Assembly (NCBI GenBank): GCA_965153355.1
Contig: OZ231127.1
Coordinates: forward strand, 69,998,001 to 70,062,000
DNA length: 64,000 nt
Direction: 5' to 3'
Source of the DNA: Flaccisagitta enflata
Lineage: Eukaryota; Chaetognatha; Sagittoidea; Aphragmophora
Shown in pieces: positions 10,930 through 20,265 of this stretch (its first letter is position 1; every line of letters begins with the position of its first letter). The position numbers and the translations under genes are program-made. The notes beneath the pieces were generated by a model. The model was given only the letters and a program-made list of their open reading frames with translations, did not search any database and had not been told where the DNA came from.

Positions 10930-11930
10930 GTTTTTGGGAATTATTGGTTGCTTTTAGTCATTCTTGGTCATTTTTGATCATTTTGGTCATTTTGGTCATT
11001 TTTGGTCAATTTTGGTCAATATTGGTCAATTTTGGTCAATTTTGGTCATTTTTGATCAATTTTGATCATTTTTGGTCATTTTGGGACAATTCTTGTCATT
11101 TTGGTCATTTTTGGTCATTATGGTCATTTTTGGCCATTTTTGATCATTTTTGATCATTTTTGATCATTTTCTATCATTATTGGTCATTTTGGTCATTTTG
11201 ATCATTTTTGGTAATTTTGGTCATTTTTGGTCATTTTTGGTCATTTTTGATCATTTTTGGTCATTTTTGGTCTTTTTTGGTTATTTTGGTTATTTTGGTC
11301 ATTTTGGTCAGTTTGGTCATTTTGGTCGTTTTTGGTCGTTTTTGGTCATTTTTGATCATTTTTGATCATTTTTTGTCATTTTTGATCATTTTTTGTCATT
11401 TTTGGTCATTTTTGATCATTTTTGGTCATTTTGGTCATTTTTGGTTGTTTTTTGGTCCAATTATGGATCTTAGGAACCGCCAGACGTTTTTGGATCACTA
11501 AGTTTGTTGCATATGCACCAGACGTTGATATGCAACATATTTTTACAAAAAGCAATTTTTTCAAAAAGTGCTAGATGAAATATTTTTAATGGTTGTCTTG
11601 ATTCGTGGACAAGTGGACTGTGCCAAACTGAAGAGAAACTTGAGTGATTCAAAACGTCCAATGTCTAAGATCCATAGTGGGTCATCTTTGGCATCTTTGG
11701 TCATTTTTTGGTCATTTTTTGGTCATTTTTATCATTTTTTGGTCATTTTGGTCATTATTGGTCATTTTATTGGTCATTTTAGGTCATTTTTGGTCATTTT
11801 TGGTCATTTTTGGTCATTTTAGTCATTTTGGTCATTTTGGTCATTTTTGGTCATTTTTGGTAATTTTTGGTAATTTTTGATGATTTTTGGTAATTTTGGT
11901 CATTTTTGGTCATTTTTGGTTAAAGTCTGC
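10930..11930. repeat. GGTCATTTTT minisatellite
   Basis: Degenerate 9-12 bp units (GGTCATTTTT, GATCATTTTT) over about 1 kb, split by the insertion at 11462-11676. Strong T/G bias on this strand. It keeps frames such as FGHFWSFLVI open without meaning. Confidence 0.95.
11462..11676. mobile_element. Small TA-flanked inverted-repeat element (MITE)
   Basis: TATGGATCTTAG at 11462 is inverted as CTAAGATCCATA at 11665. Further in, GACGTTTTTGGATCAC is partly complementary to GTGATTCAAAACGTC. Inside is TGTTGCATAT...ATATGCAACA. If the outer TA is a target duplication, the TIR is TGGATCTTAG. The element interrupts the minisatellite and carries no gene. Confidence 0.7.
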
Positions 11931-12850
11931 TGGTTAAAGTCTGCTGGTTGAAGTCCGCTGGTTAAAGTCTGCTGGTAAAAGTCTGCTGGTTAAAGTCTGC
12001 TGGTTAAAGTCTGCTGGTTAAAGTCTGCTGGGTAAAGTCTGATGGTTAAAGTCTCGTGGTTTGAATCTGCTGGTTTAAATCTGCTGGTTTTAGTCTGCTG
12101 TTTTAAATCTAATGGGTTAAGTCTGCTGGTTAAAGCCTGCTGGTTTGAATCTGCTGGTTTAAGTCTGCTGGTTTACGTCTGCTGGTTTAAATCTAATGGT
12201 TTAAGTCTGCTGGTCTAATGGTCTAAGTCTGCTGGTTTAAGTCTGCTGGATAAAATGATATTAAAGATAAGTATGGTTTAAGTCTGGTTTAAGTCTGGTT
12301 TAAGTCTGGTTTAAGTCTGGTTTAAGTCTTGTTAAAGTCTTGTTAATGTCTTGTTAATGTCTTGTTAATGTCTGTTAATGTCTGGTTTAAGACTGGTTCA
12401 TGTCTGATTTATGTCTGGTTTAGGTCTGGTTTATGTTGGATTTAGGTCTGATTTAGGTCTGGTTTTGGTCTGGTTTTGGTCTGGTTTAATTCTGGTTTGA
12501 GTCTGGTTTGAGTCTGGTTTGAGTCTGGTTTGAGTCTGGTTTGATTCTGGTTTGAGCCTGGTTTGAGCCTGGTTTGAGCCTGGTTTCGGTCTGGTTTAGG
12601 TCTGGTTTGATTCTGGTTTGAGTCTGGTTTGAGTCTGGTTTGAGTCTGGTTTGAGTCTGGTTTGAGTCTGGTTTGAGTCTGGTTTGAGTCTGGTTTGAGT
12701 TTGGCTTAAATCTGGTTTATGTCTGGTTTATGTCTGGTTTGTGTCTGATTTAGGTCTGGTTTCGGTCTGGTTTAATTCTGGTTTGAGTCTCGTTTGAGTC
12801 TGGTTTGAGTCTAGTTTGAGTCTGGTTTGGGTCTTTTTGGGTTGTGTTTA
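11930..12850. repeat. GTCTGCTGGTTAAA / AGTCTGGTTT minisatellite
   Basis: Starts as 14-bp GTCTGCTGGTTAAA units and after about 12250 becomes 10-bp AGTCTGGTTT units with TTGAGTCTGG variants. The transition is gradual and local stretches are homogenised (for example 12610-12700). Confidence 0.95.
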
Positions 12851-12955
12851 AGTCTGGTTTTCGATAAAAAGATACAATAAGGAGTCAGGTCAGTTCAGTT
12901 ATTTTTGTCCTGCACGCGACTTATAGGTGTTGGCCTTGTTTCTCTCACTCTTCAC

Positions 12956-13376
12956 TTTTATGGTATCTTTCTTTATTCTTAAACCAATGCATAGAAGAGA
13001 AACTATTTCGTGAAAGAACTGCACAATGTGTCGGAACGAACAAAATTTGGTTTATCAACTTGTTTGATAGTAGACCAATATACAGTTGCACTTTGCTCTA
13101 ACGTAGCCACTGCTAACGCATATCCGCTTACAACGGATGCTAAATCATCATTCTTTCAACATGTTTCTTTTTATGTCCTATATTAGTTTTTACAAAATTC
13201 CGCCTAAAACAAATAAGATTTGGCAGTCCCTAGAAATAGGTTAGAGCGGGATTTAACTGTAGCTTTATTGTCATTTAGATGGCTCATCACAATGTGATCT
13301 CAGTCTCAATCTTTGGGTTGGTACCCTTAAAATTTTAACTATACAATTTGAGAAACGGAGACAATTGTCAAAGATA
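12956..13376. other. Unassigned unique sequence
   Basis: Ordinary AT-rich sequence. No repeat or gene recognised. Confidence 0.4.
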
Positions 13377-13504
13377 TTTCACCTATGATTTATCTCTTTT
13401 GGGTTAATTCTAAATTTCAGTCCATGGTTGTTGCTGGCTATTTCACCTATGATTTATCTCTTTTGGGTTAATTCTAAATTTCAGTCCATGGTTGTTGCTG
13501 GCTA
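13377..13504. repeat. Perfect 64-bp tandem duplication
   Basis: The block starting TTTCACCTATGATTTATC (13377-13440) is repeated exactly at 13441-13504. Absence of differences implies a recent event or an assembly artefact. Confidence 0.95.
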
Positions 13505-13538
13505 ACTTAGCAGGTGATAAGGGGTGGTTAGGGGTAGG

Positions 13539-13674
13539 TAGGGATGTGGAATCGGTTGATTTTCATGCCGCTTTCACCGCTTCCGCTTCCGCTTCCGCTT
13601 CCATTTTACCGATCAAATACTAGTAGCTATCCCATCCTCAAAATTGGAAGCGGTCAATCGCTTCCACATCCCCA
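13539..13674. mobile_element. 136-bp hAT-like MITE R1 with GGAAGC core
   Basis: The left end is TAGGGATGTGGAATCGG. The right end, reverse complemented, is TGGGGATGTGGAAGCG. The element is flanked by an exact 8-bp duplication GGGGTAGG (13531-13538 and 13675-13682). The core holds GCTTCC hexamers. A TAGGG terminus with an 8-bp duplication is the hAT pattern. The left flank is itself G-rich and repetitive, which weakens the duplication slightly. Confidence 0.7.
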
Positions 13675-13892
13675 GGGGTAGGGAATGTTGAGATAATTCT
13701 CCCTGATGAGTGGTCATTCTGGGCAGGTGTGCTTAGTTGTCCAACTTTTTTAAGTCAATCATCTCATTGTGGATTCAGTTGCAGACAGGAAAATGGTTAT
13801 TGCCCAAGATGATGGACTCAGTTGCCCGCTTGACCTTTCGCTAGCCTCAAATTATCTTCAGTAACGACCTCCCAAAGTAACGGGCCCGCAAA

Positions 13893-13894
<2 letters not shown>

Positions 13895-13933
<39 letters not shown>
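13895..13933. repeat. (CT)n microsatellite
   Basis: Short perfect CT array. Confidence 0.95.
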
Positions 13934-13935
<2 letters not shown>

Positions 13936-14424
13936 GATCAAATTTTGGTACAGTCCAATGCTGCATCATGATAACGCATAGAAATATATCACTGGTTGTT
14001 ATTCCACCATTTCTATTCCAAACCTCTCTACATGATGTATAGTGACAGTTAGTGTACAGTAAAATACAGTGCTGTTTGGAATAGACATGGTCATGCAGGA
14101 TTCCAGTTCAAACACGCACAAAAAAAATTAGCTTCTTTCGCCCTTCCAAATTCCGATGATTAATTTGATGTTTTTTTTTCATTCACTCTCCTTTCACTCT
14201 TCTCAGTCCAATTTCCATGGGGAATCTTCACAAGACTGGTCCTTTCCGCCCCCCCCCCTTCTAATCTGCATATTCTCACGCTTGTGATTCAGTTCCTTTT
14301 CCTTTCTGTCCTTACAATATTCCATCTGACCTTTCTATACGGTTTCCTGAAAAACGATGCACTTTCGAACCGTTGCCTTGTCCACGCTTCCCTTTTTCGG
14401 CTTTTGCACGGTTAGCATTTTCTA
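13934..14424. other. Unassigned unique sequence
   Basis: No repeat or gene recognised. A short poly-C run lies near 14251. Confidence 0.4.
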
Positions 14425-14480
14425 TCACTTCCCCTGCCCACCCGCACGCGACTTGGGAAACCGTGCATCATTCTTTTTTA
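14425..14480 (+). mobile_element. Family A tail fragment
   Basis: CCCCTGCCCACCCGCACGCG then ACTTGGGAAACCGTGCATC matches the A tail (GCCCACCCGCACGCGACTTGG...GCCGTGTATCC). No head is seen upstream. Confidence 0.65.
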
Positions 14481-14748
14481 CAATGAGCATAAGGTCAGTC
14501 ATTCAACGTCTAGACATGACCGGTCAATATTCCATTTTCTGAAATGACATTTTAGATTGGGTGAGTCGGGAATTCTTGAAAGTGAGTGCTGTGGAGATAA
14601 AAGGAGATTTCTTGGTGAGACTCAGATGCGTTCGACAGGATTTAATGTTTTCGATATCAAATTGGTCTTGAGATCTGATTGTCGCACTACTGTTTTTCAT
14701 ACCAACGACTGAGCAATCACAACAATTGCCAAAGTTTCTTCTTGATAA

Positions 14749-15035
14749 AAACAAGGCCAACACCCAACAGTCGCGTGCGGTTGTTAAGACCATAAAACCA
14801 AAAGACTAGAAGACTAGAAGACTAAAAGACTAAAAGACCAAAAGACTAAAAGGCTAAATGTACATTGTCTTGAAATTACTTAAAATTACTTGAAATTACT
14901 TAAAATTATTTAAATGACTTTAAATGACGAAAAAAATCTAAGTGTGACCGACGGACTAACAGACGGAGCGACCGACCAACCGACAGACGGACAGAGCAGG
15001 TCATAGAGTCACGTGCACGTGCACGCGACTAAAAA
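14749..15035 (-). mobile_element. Family B element with two short internal arrays
   Basis: The tail AACAAGGCCAACACCCAACA then GTCGCGTGCGGTTG is at 14749. The head AGTCACGTGCACGTGCACGC then GACTAAAAA ends at 15035. Between them are a 10-bp AGACTAAAAG array (about 14805-14860), an AAATTACTTG array (about 14870-14930) and a GACGGACTAACAGACGG stretch. On the element strand the order is head, TCAAGTAATTT array, AGTCTTTT array, tail, the same as in the expanded copy. Confidence 0.85.
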
Positions 15036-15354
15036 TGTCAAACTCGATTTTGCCCGTAACACCTAGCTTTGACTTTTTAGATGCGTACACAGGATTCCAC
15101 ATGTTACTGGATCGTCTAATTTGATGGGGTTTGAACATTCTTTTATCAACTATGAACATGTTGAGTAAGTTGATGAAATTATTCAGAGATGTAGCAATGT
15201 TATTATGTAAAAGTAACGCAAATCACGCATTGTTGTTCTGTTGGGTTTGATCCAATTCAGCCTCGGAAAGAAACGATCTTGGAATCCCAGCTGATGTTCT
15301 TCCTACGTCATTTCCGATATAAATCCGTTTGTTCAGATCTTCTGCGCCTCTTCT
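15036..15354. other. Unassigned unique sequence
   Basis: No repeat or gene recognised. Confidence 0.4.
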
Positions 15355-15355
15355 A

Positions 15356-15392
<37 letters not shown>

Positions 15393-15408
15393 GCCGCCGT
15401 CGCCGCCA
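15355..15408. repeat. (GCC)n trinucleotide array
   Basis: CGC/GCC units read as poly-Ala within a 63-codon frame with no other recognisable feature. Confidence 0.95.
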
Positions 15409-15632
15409 ATTCCGGTGTTTCTACGCCAATCCATCTCAATTTCACCACCAAAATCAAATTTCCCCGGTAGCAGCTGTCATAGCTTAAGACTTTTCAGAAT
15501 GTTACCTGCTCCCCTCTCCATCAAAAGACACAGCTTTTTAGAATCTTACCTGCTCAATATTTTTTTGGCAATAATACAGTTCTTTAAAGATACCATTCGA
15601 TATGGGAAATATATTTTTAACTCATGGTTCTT

Positions 15633-15803
15633 TTTTTAGTCGCGTGCTACGCGACTCTATACCCCGCTTTGTCGGTCCGTCCGTCCGTCGGTCCGTCCGT
15701 CCGTCACACTTTACTTTTTTTTGCGGTCTTTGGCCTCACTCCTCCTGCCCAAATGATCAAGTGACCTCAAATATGGCCCCGTGTATCCGGCCTTGTTTTT
15801 CAT
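15633..15803 (+). mobile_element. Family A element
   Basis: TTTTTAGTCGCG-TGCTA-CGCGACT then CTATACCCCGCTTTGTCGG, GTCCGTCCGTCGG, CACACTTTACTTTTT, CTCCTGCCCAAATGATCA and CCCCGTGTATCCGGCCTTG. The GCCCACCCGCACGCGACTTG part of the tail is missing compared with 58401-58602. Confidence 0.88.
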
Positions 15804-16307
15804 CATATTGCCATTGGTACTTCCCATCATCAATATCCGTGAAAGTCTTGTTTCCAGTTTGCCTATTACGATAAATGGTATCACCCTTCCTCCGAGAACT
15901 GCCAATTGTTTTCTGACTTGCTGATTCATTGATCATACCGCCCGGCCCCGCCCCGCCCCCCTACCAGATTTTGCTTCCGGGTGAATCTGCAACCTAAACT
16001 CACCCTTTGATCGATAGTTTTATCATGAATATTCCTTGATTCAAAGCCAATCAGGCCAAAATGAACGTCTAGTGGGTCGCCAAGAAAATCCGTAACATAT
16101 CGATAGACAGACAGGGAAACGAACAGAGAGGCGGATAGTCTTTTTTCGGGGGGGGGGCTAAAAGTTTTGTGCCGTTGGGTCTTTTGGTCGGCCAATGCAA
16201 GGAAAAGACTACATCCTGACACGTCAGCAGTCATCTGTGCTCAATTTGTGTTTAGATCGATGCCTATCTGGAATTCTTTGCCTCGCTTTTTATTTTGCTT
16301 CTTCTCT
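15804..16307. other. Unassigned sequence
   Basis: Contains a short C-rich and G-rich patch near 15940-15965 and 16148. No gene recognised. Confidence 0.4.
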
Positions 16308-16448
16308 TTCTTCTTCAAATTTTTCTTCCTCTTTTCCTTCTTCTTCTTTATCTTTATCTTCTTCTTCTTCTTCTTTTTCTTTTTCTTTTTCTTCTTCTTC
16401 TTCTTCTTCTTCTTCTTCTTCTTCTTCTTCTTCTTCTTCTTCTTCTTT
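16308..16448. repeat. (TTC)n array, left of element F1
   Basis: TTC units with T-rich interruptions, directly abutting TTTTTGGGCAGCGGCCCC of F1. The array resumes after F1 at 17409. Confidence 0.95.
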
Positions 16449-16495
16449 TTGGGCAGCGGCCCCGAAGTGGTCGATGACCTATGCTTTCACACATA

Positions 16496-16972
16496 CCATC
16501 TTGGCCATAAATATAAGAACAGTAGGTGTATAAGTTGATCTATTGACTAGAAGTGAGCAGCAAACATATCAAACTGCATCTAATATTTAGTATGACCATT
16601 TTCTCCTGTTTCTGCAGGTTTTTAGTTTGAATCTTTGAGTTCTCCATTGGATTGAGATCCAAATTGATGTGAGCTAACCCTAGACGAGCTTAACTTGTCG
16701 ATCTAACAGTAAATTTGGCGCAGTGCAGTGCAGTGTGCCAGTGTACAATTCTCCATTAACTAAGAAAGATTTGCCCAACCACACTTGCAAAAAGCAAATG
16801 TTTTATTCATTTGGCTCACATTTCTAAACGAATGAAGATACAGGAACCAGCTTGGTCTCATTTGATAGATTTTTTGGAGATGCAAATTTTGAAAAAAAAA
16901 TCATCTCTCTGCGATTAAAACTAAGGGAGTTATGACACTTTAAAGCTGTTCTTATATTTATGGCCAAGATGG
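16496..16972. mobile_element. TA-flanked inverted-repeat element G1
   Basis: Inverted ends CCATCTTGGCCATAAATATA...TATATTTATGGCCAAGATGG, at least 27 bp. Flanked by TA (16494-16495 and 16973-16974). Removing the element plus one TA restores CACACATATGGGGAATTTTC, the reverse complement of F1's right arm (GAAAATTCCCCATATGTGTG at 17274-17293). This proves a nested insertion with a TA duplication, as in the Tc1/mariner superfamily. No transposase frame. Confidence 0.9.
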
Positions 16973-16999
16973 TATGGGGAATTTTCTCCTCCTCCTCCT

Positions 17000-17250
17000 T
17001 CTTCTCCGTACCCCCCCTTGCCCCCAGCCTCCAGGCCCATTTCTCAGCTTGGAGGCCCATATCCTAGCCTCGAGGCCCAAATTCCAGTCTTGAGGCCCAA
17101 ATCCCACCCTCAAGGCCCAAATCCCAATCCCAAGGCCCAGATACCACTCTCTAGGAATTTGGGCCTCAAGACTGGGATTTGGGCCTCCAGGCTGGGATAT
17201 GGGCCTCCAGGCTGAGATATGGGCCTGGAGGCTGGGGGAGGGGGGGTGCG
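17000..17250. repeat. Core minisatellite of F1
   Basis: GAGGCCCAAATCCCAGCCTC units, one orientation left of about 17155 and the opposite orientation to the right, forming a foldback. Confidence 0.9.
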
Positions 17251-17408
17251 GAGGAGAAGGAGGAGGAGGAGAAGAAAATTCCCCATATGTGTGAAAGCAT
17301 AGGTCATCGACCCCTTTGGTGCCGCTGCCCTGCTCCCCCCTCAACTTCAACCACAACCTACTTAAGCAGGGCACGGGTACCGCTAACCATCTAACGCTTT
17401 TGCGACTT

Positions 17409-17550
17409 TTCTTCTTCTTCTTCTTCTTCTTCTTTTTCTTCTTCTTCTTCTCCTTCTTCTTCTTCTTTTTCTTCTGCTTCTTCTTCTTTTTCTGCTTCTT
17501 TTTCGTCTTCTTTAACTTGTTCTTCATTTTCTTCTTCTTTTGCTTCTTCT
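17409..17550. repeat. (TTC)n array between F1 and E1
   Basis: Continuation of the TTC tract. It runs directly into the left end of E1 (CTCCTTTTTGGGCAGC). The minus-strand lysine and glutamate-rich frames are repeat translations. Confidence 0.95.
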
Positions 17551-17551
17551 C

Positions 17552-18275
17552 CTTTTTGGGCAGCGGCCCCAAAGGGCCGATGTCCTGTAGGACACAGGGG
17601 TGAATTTCCAGACGTCCGTACGTCCGTACGTCCGTACATACGTCCCCCCCCTCTCAGGCCCCGAATCAGCCCTCTCAAGCCCAAAATTGGCCCTCTCAAA
17701 CCCAAAATCAGCCCTCTCAGGTCCAAAACTCAACCCTCTCAGGCCCATAATCAGCCCTCTCAGGCCCAAAATCAGCCACCTCAGGCCAAAAAACAGTCCT
17801 CTCAGGCTCAAAATCAGCCCCTCAGCTCCAAAATTAGCTCTCTAATACCCTCAATCAGCCTTGTCAGGCTAAAAATCAAGCATTTCAGGCCTGAAACCAG
17901 CCCTATCAAACCTAGAATCTGATCACTTGTGTCTCAATTCAGCCCTCAAAATAACCTTCTCAGGTCTCTAATCTTCCCTCATCCTTGATGCTATTCAAAG
18001 AAACGGTCACATTTCTCCCGCGAGGAATACGAAATTCGAATTTGACCATACTTTTGGTCACCCTTCCTTACATGCCTCATTACTGTGCTTCAATTGATCT
18101 AATCAGTAGCCCTTTTAATGTGCCCTAATTTCAGGCCTGAAATTCACCCCTGTGTCCTACAGGACATCGGCCCTTTGGGGCCGCTGCCCTGCTCTCACTC
18201 CACTTCTTCAGTTGATCACTCCAAGCAGGGCATCGGGCACCGCTGTCCATGTGCAATCCTTGGATGACTAGTTCC
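17552..18275 (+). mobile_element. Family E element E1
   Basis: The left end TTTTTGGGCAGCGGCCCCAA then AGGGCCGATGTCCTGTAGGA is inverted at 18146-18192. The core uses 21-bp CTCTCAGGCCCAAAATCAGC units in one direction only (about 17650-17960), followed by unique sequence. The tail has GCCCTGCT...AAGCAGGGC and ends GCAATCCTTGGATGACTAGT. A CGTCCGTA repeat lies at 17618-17645. Confidence 0.85.
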
Positions 18276-18704
18276 ACTTCTTCTCTTTCTTCTTCTTCTT
18301 CGTCCTCTTCGTTGTCTCCTTCTTCTTCTTCTTCTTCTTCTTATTCCTCTTCTCCTTCTTCGCTTCTTCCTCGTCTTCATCTCCTTCTCCTCCTTCTTCC
18401 TCTATCTTCTTTTCTGCTCCCTCTTCTCTTTTTCCTCAGTCATATTCTTCTTCTTGTCTTCTTCTTCACCAATCTCCACTACTCCCTCTTTTTTCGCTTT
18501 CAACAAATTTATTCCAAGAGTTTGTTTTATTCAATTAGTCCCTCATATTGTCTCTCTTCTCTTTTTCATGTCACTATCTCTCTCTCCCCTTTTACTTCTT
18601 CCATTCCTATCTTTGTCTCTTTTTTTTATTTCATCCGTCTCTCTCTTTGTCTCATTACCCTTCACCAAAATTCTGCCTCTCTTTAGCCCAAATTTTCGCC
18701 TTTC

Positions 18705-18709
<5 letters not shown>
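18276..18709. repeat. (TTC)n and pyrimidine-rich tract
   Basis: Continuation of the TTC tract, grading into CT-rich sequence. A 145-codon Ser/Leu-rich frame reflects the composition. Confidence 0.85.

Positions 18710-18783
<74 letters not shown>
18710..18783. repeat. (CT)n microsatellite
   Basis: Perfect CT array. Confidence 0.97.
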
Positions 18784-18787
<4 letters not shown>

Positions 18788-19064
18788 CTTTTTTGTCCAA
18801 ATGTTTCTTATTTTCTCGTCTCTCTCTTTGTCTCCTAAAGGTTCTTTTTTTCCGCGTCGAGCATTTCCCCACTTCCTTGATTAAAACCCAATGTTTTCGC
18901 ACAATCTCTTTTTTCTCTCTGTTTTTCTATCCTCCTGTTTTCATCTTCATCTCCCCTCTTGGTTATATCGCTGAGTCTCTTCGTCTTTCTGTCAGTCTCG
19001 CTTTCAAGCTCAACCTGTCTCTATGTCTTTCTGTCTCTTTTTGCTTTATCTCTGTCTCACTGTC

Positions 19065-19068
<4 letters not shown>

Positions 19069-19154
<86 letters not shown>
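19069..19154. repeat. (CT)n microsatellite
   Basis: Perfect CT array inside a long pyrimidine-rich region. The 291-codon frame across 18454-19329 is composed of it. Confidence 0.97.
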
Positions 19155-19156
<2 letters not shown>

Positions 19157-19231
19157 AGATGGGGTTTGGTCCTGATTTCCGCGAGGATGACTCCAATCCA
19201 CTTTTCATTCAGACTATCCTTCTTTTTGTCT

Positions 19232-19268
<37 letters not shown>
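19232..19268. repeat. (CT)n microsatellite
   Basis: Short CT array. Confidence 0.95.
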
Positions 19269-19274
<6 letters not shown>

Positions 19275-19398
19275 TCATTTAGCAGCACTTGCCCCCCCAC
19301 CTCTCTCTCTATGTCACTCCCTTTCATGACGTTACTTCGTCCTTCTCTACTTTTTTTGGCCTCCATGTTTTTCATTAATTTCCTTCTTTCAGGCGTGG

Positions 19399-19484
19399 TC
19401 AACATTACCAGTAATGGCGGCTGTCGCCGTGAGGAAAAAAGTCGTAAGCGTTGTTCACTTTTCACCAAGCTTTTGTCTTCAGTC
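19399..19484 (-). repeat. Short dispersed repeat O, copy 1
   Basis: On the minus strand: TTGACTGAAGACAAAAGCTT, GGTGAAAAGTGAACAACGC and ACGACTTTTTTCCTCACGG. About 65 bases match 52662-52731, and the distal part matches 57249-57300. In both of the longer copies the sequence reads TEDKSLVKS in one frame, but neither starts with ATG and the frames diverge after about 17 codons. Confidence 0.7.
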
Positions 19485-19504
19485 AATGCAACTTTTTTTA
19501 TTTG

Positions 19505-20265
19505 TTAGATCAAATTGAGAGCAATTGTATGTATTGGTTACACTGAAAATCAGAGAAAAATAGGACTGAGCCAAATGAGCTAGATGAGCTAAGATATTCA
19601 AAATCACTAAATGCTTACTGAGATGCTTTCTTGTATTTGCATGCTTAAATTATAACATTTATTTATCTGTTTTAAAATCAGAAAAAAAAGCTAGCTAAAT
19701 GAGCTAAATAGAAAACTAGAATACTCAAAAACACCTTCACAGATGAGCAACTCTGCTCACTGACATGCTTTTGTATTTGCATGCTCAAACATGTATCAAA
19801 ACATTTATTCATTTATCATTTTAAATCAGAAAAACAGACTGAGCTAAATGAGCTAAATGAGCTAAAATGCTCAAAAACACCCTCACAGATGAGCAGATAT
19901 GCTCACAAACATGTTTTCTTGTATTTGCATGCTCAAACAAACATAAATACACTCCTTTTTTGATCCTACTCAAAATCATAAAAAATAAAAAAAAATTCAA
20001 TTCGCAATTTTCATAAATAAATCTTTAAAAAATCATAGCGCGAAAAATATTTGTCCTAGAGAATTCTGCTTGGTGCCAAATGAAAGAGAATAATCAAATT
20101 TACTTACCCTATAAATTTCATTGGAGGCCTCAATCAGCCGGATGAGTTCCCCAACTTTCGCATAAGAAAATGAAAACCCTGTTTCTCTCGAATATGTCAA
20201 AAAGTCGAAGACTGACTTCGACTTTTTTCCCGATTATGGACATGAAAAGAAAACTGTGGAAAAAG
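19505..20265 (+). repeat. Repeat M1 with three internal units
   Basis: Three diverged units of about 150 bp (TGAGCTAAATGAGCTAAA...GATGAGCA...TGCTCA...TGTATTTGCATGCTCAAA) followed by a unique end. That end contains AATTCTGCTTGGTGCCAAAT then GAAAGAGAA, and TCCCGATTATGGACATGAAA. An inverted copy of the unit part is at 50938-51545. The unique end recurs at about 29497-29750. Confidence 0.75.

Larger units (their letters stand above)
10796..12955 (+). mobile_element. Family B element with giant internal minisatellites
   Basis: The head is TTTTTAGTCGCGTGCACGCGACT, then CTACAACCCGCTCCG and GGTCCGTCCGTCCGTCGG (10796-10870). The tail is CTGCACGCGACTTATAGG then GTTGGCCTTGTTTCTC (12909-12950). Other B copies are about 190-290 bp and carry two short tandem arrays between the same ends, in the same order. 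Here the first array (GGTCATTTTT type) spans about 10930-11930 and the second (GTCTGCTGGTTAAA then AGTCTGGTTT type) about 11930-12850. The first array is broken by a small inverted-repeat element at 11462-11676. Confidence 0.85.
16449..17408 (+). mobile_element. Family F element F1, carrying nested G1
   Basis: The left end GGGCAGCGGCCCCGAAGTGG, then TCGATGACCTATGCTTTCAC, is inverted at 17283-17330 (GTGTGAAAGCATAGGTCATC). The core is a 20-bp minisatellite (GGCCCAAATCCCAGCCTCAA type) that reverses direction near 17155. The tail 17331-17408 has CCCTGCT...AAGCAGGG and ends ATCTAACGCTTTTGCGACTT. A 477-bp element (G1) sits in the left arm. Confidence 0.85.

Noticed and set aside
16496-16972. G1 as an intron-like insertion
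   Set aside because: It has long terminal inverted repeats, a TA duplication and no GT-AG borders, and it sits in a repeat, not in a gene.
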